Shown here: positions 1 to 7,513 of the stretch, piece by piece
Position numbering within the stretch: the stretch's first letter is position 1
How the letters are laid out: each line of letters begins with the position of its first letter
Source of the DNA: Acetobacteraceae bacterium
Lineage (GTDB): Bacteria > Pseudomonadota > Alphaproteobacteria > Acetobacterales > Acetobacteraceae
Direction of reading: 5' to 3'
NCBI GenBank assembly: GCA_947478535.1
Contig: CANJXD010000039.1
Span: 1-19,922, forward strand
Length of the DNA: 19,922 nucleotides
Program-made: the position numbers and the translations under genes
Notes under the pieces: generated by a model
What the model was told of the DNA's origin: nothing
Seen by the model: the letters and a program-made list of their open reading frames with translations, nothing else
The model's database searches: none

Positions 1-1
1 C

Positions 2-439
2 GCGGAGGCCTATGCCCGCGCCGGCGATTTCGCGGCCGAGGCGGGCGTCACCTACCTCGTCGAGCCCGTCCGCGCCGACCGCACCCCCTTCATCAACACC
101 GTCGCGCAGGCGATGGAGATCGTCGCCGCCGCGAACAGCCCTGGCCTTCGCACCATGCTGGATTGCTGCACCGGCGCGGTGTCGGAGGAGACGCCGCTGG
201 CCGCCGTGCTGGACCGCTGGCTGCCCGAGGGCATGATCGCCCATGTCCATGTGAACGACCCGAACCGCCGCGGCCCCGGCGAGGGCGCGCTGCGCTTCGC
301 CCCCATCATCGCCGCGCTCAAGCGCCACCACTACAGCGGCACCATCGCGGTGGAGCCTTTCATCTTCATCCCCGATGGCAAGACCTGCGCCGCCCGCGCC
401 GCCGGCTACCTGCGGGCGTTGATCGAGGAAGGCACCTGA
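2..439 (+). CDS. Sugar phosphate isomerase/epimerase-like TIM-barrel protein (5' end outside window)
   Basis: This is the C-terminal 145 residues of a protein whose start lies before base 1. The open frame runs from base 2 to a TGA at 437-439. It resembles the xylose isomerase-like TIM-barrel family, especially the D-tagatose/D-psicose 3-epimerase and hydroxypyruvate isomerase branch. Visible family elements are VEPV (bases 59-70; metal-site Glu), MLDCC (metal-site Asp), HVHVND followed by NRRGPGEG (metal-site His and substrate Arg), and the closing VEPF Glu. In 3-epimerases the Asp is followed three residues later by a substrate-contacting His (LDTFH). Here the run is LDCCTGAVSEE, without that His, so the substrate may differ. 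Such enzymes use a divalent metal to epimerise or isomerise ketoses or hydroxy-keto acids in the cytoplasm. A 3-dehydroshikimate dehydratase role is possible because the fold is shared and an AroQ homologue lies downstream, but nothing visible demands it. A 95-base gap separates it from the next gene. Confidence 0.8.
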   Translation, partial: AEAYARAGDFAAEAGVTYLVEPVRADRTPFINTVAQAMEIVAAANSPGLRTMLDCCTGAVSEETPLAAVLDRWLPEGMIAHVHVNDPNRRGPGEGALRFAPIIAALKRHHYSGTIAVEPFIFIPDGKTCAARAAGYLRALIEEGT

Positions 440-534
440 TGCCCCGGCCTATGGCTGCACAAGCCGTGGCCGACTGGCCCGCCCGGTGCCTGCCATGCAT
501 CCTTCACCCCTGCGAATTCTCCTGAGGAATCCCC

Positions 535-1560
535 ATGCGCTACGTCGATGCCTTCTGCCATTTCTTCCCGGACGGTGTGTGGCAGCGGATGCTGAAGCTC
601 GAAGGTGCCGCGGCCGGCATCGGCGCGCGCATGCGGGGCGTGCCCTGCATCTTCGACCTGGATGAGCGCTTCCGCGTCATGGATATGTTCAACCACCATG
701 ACTACACGCAGGTCATCTCGCTGGGCATGCCGCCGCTTGAACAGCTTGGCACGCCCGCCATTTCCACCGAGCTTGCCATCATCGCCAATGACGGCCAGGC
801 GGAGCTGGTGCGGAAGTATCCCGATCGCTTCGTGGGCTTCCTCGCCTCCCTGCCGATGAACGACCCGGAAGCGGCGACGCGGGAAGCGGAGCGCGCCTTC
901 CGCGACCTCGGCGCCAATGGCCTGCAGATCCACAGCAACATCAACGGCGCGCCGATCGACGAGGAACGCTTCTTCCCGATCTTCGAGATGGCCGCGAAAT
1001 ACGACAAGCCGGTCTGCCTGCACCCGTCCCGCGGCAACGAGATGCCGGACTACAAGACCGAGGACAAGTCGAAGTACGAGATCTGGTGGACCTTCGGCTG
1101 GCCCTACGAGACCAGCGCCGCCATGGCCCGCCTCGTCTTCGGCGGCGTCATCGACCGGCTGCCGGACCTGAAGGTGCTGGCGCACCACCTCGGCGCCATG
1201 GTGCCGTATTTCGAAGGCCGCGTCGGCCCGGGCTGGGACCAGCTCGGCAAGCGCACGACGGATGAGGATCTGTCGCACGTCCTGCCTGGCCTGAAGCGCC
1301 GCCCCTTCGACTACTTCAAGGATTTCTATGCCGACAGCGCCGTCTTCGGCAGCCGCGCCGCGACGGTCTGCGGCATCGAATTCTACGGCCCGGACAAGGT
1401 GCTCTTCGCCTCCGACTGCCCCTTCGATCCCGAGCGCGGCCCCGGCTACATCCGGGAGACGATCAAGGTGCTGGAGTCCATGGAGTTCAGCAAGGAAGAC
1501 CGGGAGAAGATCAACTTCCGCAACGCGGAGAAGCTGTTCGGCCTGAAGCCGCGCGCCTGA
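535..1560 (+). CDS. Amidohydrolase-family protein, ACMSD-like (Amidohydro_2)
   Basis: A 341-aa protein, close to the ~335 aa usual for the ACMSD / gamma-resorcylate decarboxylase branch of the amidohydrolase superfamily. These metal-dependent TIM-barrel enzymes decarboxylate or hydrolyse aromatic-derived acids in the cytoplasm. Visible elements are an N-terminal VDAFCHFFP, a mid-protein VCLHP metal-site His (about residue 162), the VLAHHLG motif (about 217-223), and FASDCPFD with the catalytic metal-site Asp near residue 297. The C-terminal INFRNAEKLFGL is the typical family ending. The usual first motif is HxH or ExH, but here it is F7-C8-H9, so the first metal ligand appears replaced by Phe. 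The ATG at 535 has AGGA at 526-529 just upstream. It lies between a sugar-isomerase-like gene and a Bug receptor on the same strand, which suggests a shared catabolic operon. The family call is firm; substrate and reaction are unknown. Confidence 0.9.
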   Translation: MRYVDAFCHFFPDGVWQRMLKLEGAAAGIGARMRGVPCIFDLDERFRVMDMFNHHDYTQVISLGMPPLEQLGTPAISTELAIIANDGQAELVRKYPDRFVGFLASLPMNDPEAATREAERAFRDLGANGLQIHSNINGAPIDEERFFPIFEMAAKYDKPVCLHPSRGNEMPDYKTEDKSKYEIWWTFGWPYETSAAMARLVFGGVIDRLPDLKVLAHHLGAMVPYFEGRVGPGWDQLGKRTTDEDLSHVLPGLKRRPFDYFKDFYADSAVFGSRAATVCGIEFYGPDKVLFASDCPFDPERGPGYIRETIKVLESMEFSKEDREKINFRNAEKLFGLKPRA

Positions 1561-1582
1561 TCCGTGTAGGATGAACGGACGA

Positions 1583-1600
1583 CCGGGCAGCCAAGCCCGG
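1583..1600 (+). promoter_or_regulatory. Inverted repeat upstream of Bug gene
   Basis: CCGGGC-N6-GCCCGG forms a perfect 6-bp stem. It lies between the amidohydrolase stop and the GGAGGT ribosome binding site (1608-1613) of the Bug gene. It could protect or attenuate the message, or be chance in GC-rich DNA. There is no following T-run, so it is not a convincing terminator. Confidence 0.35.
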
Positions 1601-1625
1601 CGTCGCTGGAGGTAGAAGACGGGCC

Positions 1626-2615
1626 ATGATCACGCGCAGGCAATTCGCGGCCGGCATCGCCGGCGCATCCTTGCTGAAGGTGGGACTGCCGGCAGGCGAC
1701 GCTTCGGCGCAGGCCGCATGGCCCGCCCGCCCCCTCACCAACATCATGCCCTTCGCGGCTGGTGGCGGTTCGGATTTCGTCAGCCGCGTCGTCATGCAGC
1801 GGCTCGCGGCTCGGCTCGGGCAGCCCATCACCGTGGATAATCGCGGCGGCGCCGGCGGCAATATCGGCTTCGCCGCCGGTGCGCGCTCCGCCCCCGATGG
1901 CTACACGCTGACGACGGTGACGCAGAACATCACCGTCAACCCGCACATGTACCGGGAGATGCCCTTCGACCCCGTGCGGGATTTCGCGCCGGTCACGATC
2001 ATGACGGAAGTGGGCTCCGTCCTCGTCGTCAATTCCCGCGTGCCCGCCCGCACGCTGCGGGAGCTGATCGACTACGCGAAGGCCAACCCCAACGCCATCA
2101 CCGGCGGCAATGGCGGCATCGGCGGCCAGGCGCAGCTTTCCATGGACCTGCTCGCCAGCATGGCCGGCATCCAGATCACCCAGGCGACCTATCGCGGCGA
2201 AGGCCCGGTGATGAACGACCTGCTGGCGAACCAGGTGCAGATCACCGTGCAGGGCTTCGGCGGGCTCGACATCGAAAGCCATCTGCGGTCCGGCGCGCTG
2301 CGCGCCATCGCCGTCACCTCCGATGTGCGGTCCCCCGCCTTGCCGGATGTGCCGACGGTGGCAGAAACCCTGCCGGGCTTTCGCATCGTCGGCTGGTACG
2401 GCATCGCCGTTCCCGCCGCGACGCCGCGCCCCCTGGTGCAGCGCCTGCATGACGAAATCCGCGCCGTGCTCGCGGAACCCGAGACGGCGGTGCGCCTCAC
2501 CAGCCGAGGCCTCGTCGTCGGCAACCACACGCCGGAGCAGTTTTCCGACGTGATCCGCGCCGATCTCGAACGCTACCGGCAGATCATCACGGCCGCCGGC
2601 ATTCAGCCCCAGTGA
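1626..2615 (+). CDS. Bug/TctC-family tripartite tricarboxylate transporter receptor
   Basis: A 329-aa secreted solute-binding protein of the Bug (TctC) family. The first ~30 residues form a signal peptide with a twin-arginine-like start (MITRRQF) and an ASAQA cleavage region. The mature protein begins AWPARPLTNIMPFAAGGGSD, the family's first ligand-loop motif. Other family marks are VDNRGGAGGNIG, DGYTL, the NGGIGGQAQLS second ligand loop, the ATYRGEGPVMNDLL segment and the AIAVTS / PDVPTVAET block. Bug proteins bind small organic acids (carboxylates, aromatic acids, amino acids) in the periplasm and normally pass them to a TctAB permease, which is absent here. The start is the ATG with GGAGGT at 1608-1613, a rather long spacing of 12. 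Its TGA overlaps the GTG of a possible alternative start for the next gene, so the two are very probably cotranscribed and coupled. The ligand may be whatever the flanking amidohydrolase, AroQ-like and flavin enzymes use. Confidence 0.95.
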   Translation: MITRRQFAAGIAGASLLKVGLPAGDASAQAAWPARPLTNIMPFAAGGGSDFVSRVVMQRLAARLGQPITVDNRGGAGGNIGFAAGARSAPDGYTLTTVTQNITVNPHMYREMPFDPVRDFAPVTIMTEVGSVLVVNSRVPARTLRELIDYAKANPNAITGGNGGIGGQAQLSMDLLASMAGIQITQATYRGEGPVMNDLLANQVQITVQGFGGLDIESHLRSGALRAIAVTSDVRSPALPDVPTVAETLPGFRIVGWYGIAVPAATPRPLVQRLHDEIRAVLAEPETAVRLTSRGLVVGNHTPEQFSDVIRADLERYRQIITAAGIQPQ

Positions 2616-2629
2616 CGAAGGCGGACCCG

Positions 2630-3097
2630 ATGTTCAAGGCCCTCATCCTCAACGGCCCGAACCTCAACATGCTCGGGGTGCGGGAGCCGCATCTCTACGG
2701 CACCGGCACGCTGCCCGACGTGAAGCGGATGTGCGAGGCGGAGGGCGAGGCGCTCGGCATGGCGGTGGATTTCCGCCAGACCAACCACGAGGGCATCCTG
2801 ATCGACTGGGTGCATGAGGCGCATACCGCCTTCGACGGGATCGTCATCAACGCCGCCGGCCTCGCCCGCACCTCCATCATCCTGCATGACGCCGTGAAGG
2901 CGATCGGCGTGCCGGTGGTGGAAATCCACATCACCAACATCTACCAGCGCGACGCGTGGCGGCCGCCTTCCATGCTGAGCAAGGGCGTGAAGGGGCTGAT
3001 CTGCGGCTTCGGGCTCGATGTCTATCCGCTCGGCATGCGCGCCCTGCACGCGACGCTGCTGCGGGACCGGGCGCTGGGCAACCAGGGTCCGAAATGA
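2630..3097 (+). CDS. aroQ: Type II 3-dehydroquinate dehydratase homologue
   Basis: A 155-aa protein (from the ATG at 2630) of the type II dehydroquinase family. These are cytoplasmic dodecamers that convert 3-dehydroquinate to 3-dehydroshikimate by anti-elimination. Family motifs are ILNGPNLNMLGVREPHLYG (N11, R18, Y23), RQTNHEG (49-55), INAAG (N74), EIHITN (E98, H100, T102) and R111. By my recollection these match the M. tuberculosis catalytic set (N12, R19, Y24, N75, E99, H101, R112) with an offset of one. The usual substrate-contacting His in THTS is Arg (ARTS, R80), and RHHSY is RPPSM, so substrate preference may have shifted. A GTG at 2612, overlapping the upstream TGA, would add six residues. 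The ATG is preferred because the family N-terminus begins there and AAGGCGG precedes it. Its position between a Bug receptor and flavin dehydrogenases points to a catabolic (QuiB-like) role rather than shikimate biosynthesis; that is inference. Confidence 0.88.
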   Translation: MFKALILNGPNLNMLGVREPHLYGTGTLPDVKRMCEAEGEALGMAVDFRQTNHEGILIDWVHEAHTAFDGIVINAAGLARTSIILHDAVKAIGVPVVEIHITNIYQRDAWRPPSMLSKGVKGLICGFGLDVYPLGMRALHATLLRDRALGNQGPK

Positions 3098-3130
3098 TGC
3101 GACGCGCCCGGCGTTTGAGGGACCGGAATA

Positions 3131-4666
3131 ATGCATGACGTGATCGTAGTCGGCGCGGGGGGCTCCGGTCTCGCCGCCGCGGTGGAGGCGGCCACGCTCG
3201 GCGCCTCGGTGCTGCTGGTGGAAAAGGCCCCGGCCTGCGGTGGCGCCACCGCCTGGGCGGTTGGCGCCTATACCACCAGTTCCTCCCCCCACCAGAAGCG
3301 CGCGGGGGTGGAGGACAGCATCGCCCAGCACTATGCGGATATGGACCTGGTGAATGCCGGGGCCAAGCGACCGGACAACCTCGCCCTCCGCAAGCTGATG
3401 ACGCATGAGGCGCCGGATACGCTGCTGTGGTTGATGGAAATGGGCGTCGAGTTCATCGGCCCCAATCTTGAGGCGCCGCACACCAAGCCGCGCATGCACA
3501 ACGCCATCCCCGGCGCCGCCTCGCTCACCTATCACCTCGAAAAGCGCGCCCGGAAGCTCGGTGTCGAGATCCGCTGTTCCACCGCGCTGACGGATCTGGT
3601 GTTCAATGCCGAGGGCGGCATCGACGGTATCCGGGTGCGCGATGCCTCCGGCGCGGAGCAGACGCTGCACGCGACACGCGGTGTCATCCTCGCCGCCGGC
3701 GATTTCGCCGCGAGCAAGGAGATGCGCGCCCGCTGGTTCCCGCCCTCGGTCGTCAACGCAGAGCCGACCTACCCCCATAATGACGGCAGCGTGCTCGCCG
3801 TCGCGGAACGGCATGGCTGCCGCATCGTCAACGGCGACTATTCGAACTTCTACATCCCGCGCATGCGCTTCGTGCCGCCCGCCAACAAATCCTGGGTGCT
3901 GAAGCTGCCACCCTGGCGCAGCATCACGCGCATGGTGCAATTGGCGTGGCGCCTCCTGCCGCCAGCGTTGATGCGGCCCTTCCTGATGCGCTTCATCACC
4001 ACCGTGCTGGGGCCGGAGCCTGCGCTGTTCAAGCAGGGGGCGGCGCTGGTCACCCGCGGCGGCACGCTGATTCCGATGGACCTGACGAGCCCCGCCCGCA
4101 ACCTCGCCATGACCGAGGAGAACAAGGGCTACATCGTGCTCGATGCCCGCCTCGCCCGCAAATTCGAAGCCTGGCCGAACTTCGTCTCCACCGCCCCCGG
4201 CGTCGCCTATGCCTATCTGGCCGACTACCGCGCCGCGCGGCAGGACATCTGTTTCGAGGCGCCGACCATCGAGGGGCTCGCCCGCAAGCTCGGCGCCGAC
4301 CCCACAGCGCTAGCGGCCGCGATCGCGGAGCACAACGCCGCCCGCCCCGTGGGCGAGCGCATCACCGAAGGCCCCTTCACCGCCCTCGGCCCCGCGCGCG
4401 GCTACCTCACGGTGACGGAAGGTGGCCTGGCCGTGACGGATGACCTGCAGGTGCTCGGCCATGGCGACGTGCCGATCCCAGGCCTGTTCGGCGCCGGCGG
4501 CAGCGGCCAGGGCGGCGTGCTGCTGGACGGCCACGGCCACCACCTCGCCTGGGCCTTCGTCTCCGGCCGCCACGCCGCGCGCGGCGTGCTGCGGGAAGAA
4601 CCCGCCCTCAGCGCCAATGCGCGCGAAGGCTTCGCCGCCCCCCAGCCTGCCGGAGCACGGTCATGA
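3131..4666 (+). CDS. FAD-dependent oxidoreductase (FAD_binding_2, fumarate reductase / 3-ketosteroid dehydrogenase type)
   Basis: A 511-aa flavoprotein. The N-terminal Rossmann motif VVGAGGSG (residues 7-14) is followed by the ribose-binding Glu at 31 and the CGGAT FAD loop (37-41). The second FAD-binding block is near the C-terminus, GLFGAGGSGQGG with GHHLAWAFVSGR (about 451-480). This arrangement is that of the FAD_binding_2 family (fumarate reductase flavoprotein, urocanate reductase, 3-ketosteroid-1-dehydrogenase, tricarballylate dehydrogenase), which forms or reduces an activated C=C bond. Between these blocks lies a substrate-capping domain containing a hydrophobic Arg/Met-rich stretch around residues 265-300. 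The ATG at 3131 has GAGGGA at 3117-3122. Its stop overlaps the start of the next flavoprotein (ATGA), so translation of the two is coupled and they may act together or form a heteromer. No signal peptide is obvious, so I infer a cytoplasmic enzyme. The substrate is unknown. Confidence 0.9.
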   Translation: MHDVIVVGAGGSGLAAAVEAATLGASVLLVEKAPACGGATAWAVGAYTTSSSPHQKRAGVEDSIAQHYADMDLVNAGAKRPDNLALRKLMTHEAPDTLLWLMEMGVEFIGPNLEAPHTKPRMHNAIPGAASLTYHLEKRARKLGVEIRCSTALTDLVFNAEGGIDGIRVRDASGAEQTLHATRGVILAAGDFAASKEMRARWFPPSVVNAEPTYPHNDGSVLAVAERHGCRIVNGDYSNFYIPRMRFVPPANKSWVLKLPPWRSITRMVQLAWRLLPPALMRPFLMRFITTVLGPEPALFKQGAALVTRGGTLIPMDLTSPARNLAMTEENKGYIVLDARLARKFEAWPNFVSTAPGVAYAYLADYRAARQDICFEAPTIEGLARKLGADPTALAAAIAEHNAARPVGERITEGPFTALGPARGYLTVTEGGLAVTDDLQVLGHGDVPIPGLFGAGGSGQGGVLLDGHGHHLAWAFVSGRHAARGVLREEPALSANAREGFAAPQPAGARS

Positions 4667-6153
4667 GCGATGTCGATGTGATCGTGGTGGGCGCCGGCAA
4701 TGCCGCGCTCTGCGCCGCCCTCGCCGCCCGCCAGAAGGGCGCCCGCGTGCTGGTGCTGGAAGCGGCGCCGGAGGCGGAATCCGGCGGCAATTCCCGCTTC
4801 ACCGCCGGCGCCTTCAAGTTCTGCTACGAGGGTGCCGCCGACATCCATCGCCTGGTGCCGGACCTCACCGAGACGGAAATGGCGAATACCGATTTCGGCA
4901 GCCATTCCGAGGAGGCCTATTTCGAGCACATGTTCCGCGTGACGCGCTATCGCTGCGACGCCGCGATGACGGAACAGCTCGTGACCCAGTCGCGGGAGAC
5001 GATGTTCTGGCTGAAGAACCAGGGCGTGCGCTTCGTGCCGATCTGGGGCCGCATGGCCGTGAAGGGCGCCGATGGCCGCTTCACCTTCACGGGTGAACTC
5101 ACGCTCGATGCCTGGGGCGGCGGTGCCGGCCTGATCGCGGCGGAGATGGCGGCCTGCGCCAAGGCCGGCATCGAGATCCGCTACGAACACCGCGTCACCG
5201 GCCTGATCTATGATGGCGTCACGGTGCAGGGCGTGCGCGTGAAGACACCCGCCGGCATCACCAAGATCGGTGCGCGGGCCGTCGTGCTCGCCAGCGGTGG
5301 CTTCCAGGCGAACCCGGAGATGCGGACGCGCTATCTCGGCGCGGGGTGGGAGATGGCCAAGGTGCGTGGCACCCGCTTCAACACCGGCGGCGGCATCGCC
5401 ATGGCGCTCGAGATCGGCGCCGCGTCCACCGGGCAATGGTCCGGCTGCCATTCCGTCGCCTGGGACAACAACGCGCCGGTGACGGGCGACCTCGAGATCG
5501 GCGATAGCTTCAACAAGTTCTCCTATCCCTACTCCATCATGGTGAATTCCGCGGGCCGCCGCTTCGTCGATGAGGGTAGCGATCTCCGCATCCGCACCTA
5601 TTCGAAGATGGGGCGCGCCATCCTCTCCCAGCCCGACATGTTCGCCTGGCAGATCTTCGACGCGAAGACGATCCCGCTGCTGAACGACACCTACCGCATC
5701 AAGCGCGTCTCCAAGGTGCGCGCCGAGACGCTGGAGGAATTGGCGGGCAAGCTCGAAGGCGTCGATCCCAAGGGCTTCCTCGAGGAAGTCGCGCGCTTCA
5801 ACGCCGCCGTGCGGCAGGACATTCCCTTCGATCGCCAGGTGCTCGACGGCAAGCGGACCGAGGGGCTGGCCGTCCCGAAAAGCAACTGGGCGCAGACCAT
5901 CGAGGACGGCCCCTTCGAGGCCTACCAGGTCGGCTGCGGCATCACCTTCACCTTCGGCGGCATCGCCGCGGAGGGGGCCACCGGCCAAGTGATGGATATC
6001 GACCGCAAGCCGATCCCCGGCCTGCATGCGGCAGGCGAGATCGTCGGCGGCCTGTTCTACTTCGGCTATCCCGGCGGGTCCGGCCTGATGGCGGGATCGG
6101 TCTTCGGCAAGCTGGCCGGCGAGGCGGCGGCGAGCGCGGCGCTGGCGGCGTAG
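4663..6153 (+). CDS. FAD-dependent tricarballylate dehydrogenase-like flavoprotein (TcuA/CobZ type)
   Basis: A 496-aa flavoprotein starting at an ATG that overlaps the upstream TGA by four bases. The N-terminus IVVGAGNAALCAALAAR and ESGGNSRFTAGAF are characteristic of TcuA and the CobZ flavin domain, where GAGNAA replaces the usual GxGxxG spacing. The C-terminal block (453-496), with GLHAAGEIVGG and YPGGSGLMAGSVFG, is also typical of that branch. TcuA oxidises tricarballylate to cis-aconitate and hands electrons to the membrane Fe-S/heme protein TcuB. No TcuB is encoded in this window, so either the partner is elsewhere or the electron acceptor differs. The Bug receptor upstream and the MmgE/PrpD gene, which converges six bases after the stop, both belong to families that handle tricarboxylates. 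That supports but does not prove a tricarboxylate-like substrate. I leave the symbol empty because close relatives in other clusters act on unknown substrates. Confidence 0.85.
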   Translation: MSDVDVIVVGAGNAALCAALAARQKGARVLVLEAAPEAESGGNSRFTAGAFKFCYEGAADIHRLVPDLTETEMANTDFGSHSEEAYFEHMFRVTRYRCDAAMTEQLVTQSRETMFWLKNQGVRFVPIWGRMAVKGADGRFTFTGELTLDAWGGGAGLIAAEMAACAKAGIEIRYEHRVTGLIYDGVTVQGVRVKTPAGITKIGARAVVLASGGFQANPEMRTRYLGAGWEMAKVRGTRFNTGGGIAMALEIGAASTGQWSGCHSVAWDNNAPVTGDLEIGDSFNKFSYPYSIMVNSAGRRFVDEGSDLRIRTYSKMGRAILSQPDMFAWQIFDAKTIPLLNDTYRIKRVSKVRAETLEELAGKLEGVDPKGFLEEVARFNAAVRQDIPFDRQVLDGKRTEGLAVPKSNWAQTIEDGPFEAYQVGCGITFTFGGIAAEGATGQVMDIDRKPIPGLHAAGEIVGGLFYFGYPGGSGLMAGSVFGKLAGEAAASAALAA

Positions 6154-6159
6154 CGAGCC

Positions 6160-7509
6160 CTACGCCAGCGCCAGCATCCCCGGCAGCGGCCGCAGGCTGG
6201 GCTGCCGCTCCAGCGCCCGCAGCCAGGCCAGCGCCTCGGCCGCCCGTGCCGCCGGCAGCATCCGGCCCGCGAGCATCAGGAATTTCGCGTCCATCTGCTG
6301 CTCGGTCATCGGGTTGTCGGGATGGCCGGGCGGGTTCGCCACCTTGGCGCGCAACACCGTGCCATCCCGCAGCGTCACCACGACGCGGCAGGGATAGGCG
6401 CGTGGGAAGATGGCGGACAGCGCCTGGTCCTCCGTCACCACCACCTTCGGCATCAGCGCCGCGATGCGCGGATCACCGAGCCGCGCCGCGGCGAAGATCG
6501 CGTCATCGAAAGCGCCATCCACCAGCACGGCGGCGATCATGTAGGGCAGCGAATGGTCGGCCGCTTCCGGCGTCTCCGGCTTCCACTTCTCCGCCCCGCT
6601 GCCGATCTCGCTCCAGGTGAACCAGTAGGTGATCACCTCGATCGTCTTGAGGTCCTCCAGCGCGAAGCGGGGGCGCAACTCCAGCGCCGCCATCATCGGC
6701 CCCTGCGCGTGGTATTCGCTGAGCATGCATTTATGCGCGGCCCGCGTCAGCATCGGGTCTGGGTCGTGGAACAGCGGCCCCGCATCCCGTGGCCCGATCA
6801 GTTCGATCAGCCCGTGATGGCCATCGAGCGGCCTCTCCGGCCCCGTCATGCCGGCCCAGGCGAGCCTTGCCGCGAAGATCCCGCCGCGCCCCGCATTGCC
6901 GGCCGCGGCACCCTTCCACATGGACAGCGCGCCGACCCGCGTCGCATGGAGGGCGAGGTTCGGCGTGATGGCGAGCGCCAGCGCCTCCCGCGTCGTCGCG
7001 GCATCGAGACCCAGCAGCTTCGCCGCCCCGGCGGCGGTGGCGACGGTGGTGTAGTGCGTGTGGTCAAGACCCCGGTCGCGCAGCTTCATGTCGCGGAACA
7101 ACGCGAAATGCACCTGATAGGCGATCCAGACCGCTTCCATCAGCGCCGCACCGCCGGCATCCAGCGTCTCCGCCAGGCCGATCAGGGGCAGGATGGCGTC
7201 GGAGGGATGGCCGCCACCACCGGGGTAGGCATCGTTCCCCTCCAGCACGCGGCCGGCCGTGCCGTTGACGAAAGCCGCGAGGTCGGCCGGTGCGCGATGC
7301 GCGGTGCCGAGCAGCGTCGCCCCCTCCGCCTCGCTGGCCAGCAGCGCGATGCGACGGCCAGCGGCAACGGCGGGGTGGTGGAAGGCGGCGAGGCCGCAGC
7401 CCACGGTATCCAGCACGCGGCGGATGATGTCGCGCTTTACCGGCGCCGGCAGCGTCGCGCCGTCAAAGCCCGCGATATCGGCCGCCCAGCGCGTCAGGAT
7501 GGCGTCCAT
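6160..7509 (-). CDS. MmgE/PrpD family protein
   Basis: A 449-aa protein of the MmgE/PrpD family, which includes 2-methylcitrate dehydratase, cis-aconitate decarboxylase and iminodisuccinate epimerase. Visible family elements are DTVGCGLAA (34-42), NGTAGRVLEGNDAYPGGGGHP with SDAILP (82-108), HATRVGALSMWKG with AAAGNAGRGGIFAARLA (188-217, the helical domain) and HKCMLSEYHAQGPM (259-272), which corresponds to the conserved Lys/His active-site segment. The family usually has a His in NGxxxHxLD; here it is Arg (R87), a possible specificity change. I chose the ATG at 7509, four bases after the upstream stop and preceded by AGGCGA. A TTG at 7542 would add 11 residues and overlap the upstream gene. 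It is the last gene of a three-gene operon with a Bug receptor and a 218-aa protein. A role in hydration, dehydration or decarboxylation of the acid bound by that receptor is likely but inferred. Confidence 0.92.
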   Translation of the reverse strand: MDAILTRWAADIAGFDGATLPAPVKRDIIRRVLDTVGCGLAAFHHPAVAAGRRIALLASEAEGATLLGTAHRAPADLAAFVNGTAGRVLEGNDAYPGGGGHPSDAILPLIGLAETLDAGGAALMEAVWIAYQVHFALFRDMKLRDRGLDHTHYTTVATAAGAAKLLGLDAATTREALALAITPNLALHATRVGALSMWKGAAAGNAGRGGIFAARLAWAGMTGPERPLDGHHGLIELIGPRDAGPLFHDPDPMLTRAAHKCMLSEYHAQGPMMAALELRPRFALEDLKTIEVITYWFTWSEIGSGAEKWKPETPEAADHSLPYMIAAVLVDGAFDDAIFAAARLGDPRIAALMPKVVVTEDQALSAIFPRAYPCRVVVTLRDGTVLRAKVANPPGHPDNPMTEQQMDAKFLMLAGRMLPAARAAEALAWLRALERQPSLRPLPGMLALA

Positions 7510-7513
7510 TCGC

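Noticed and set aside
440..534. Possible terminator or small gene between the first two genes
   Set aside because: Only a 4-bp GGCC stem was found and no credible start with a ribosome binding site other than the amidohydrolase's.
4402..6027. A 541-codon open frame on the - strand opposite the two flavoproteins
   Set aside because: It is a long His/Gly/Ala/Arg-rich frame with no recognisable domain. It is antisense to clear flavoproteins and is typical of GC-rich DNA, where the complementary strand stays open.
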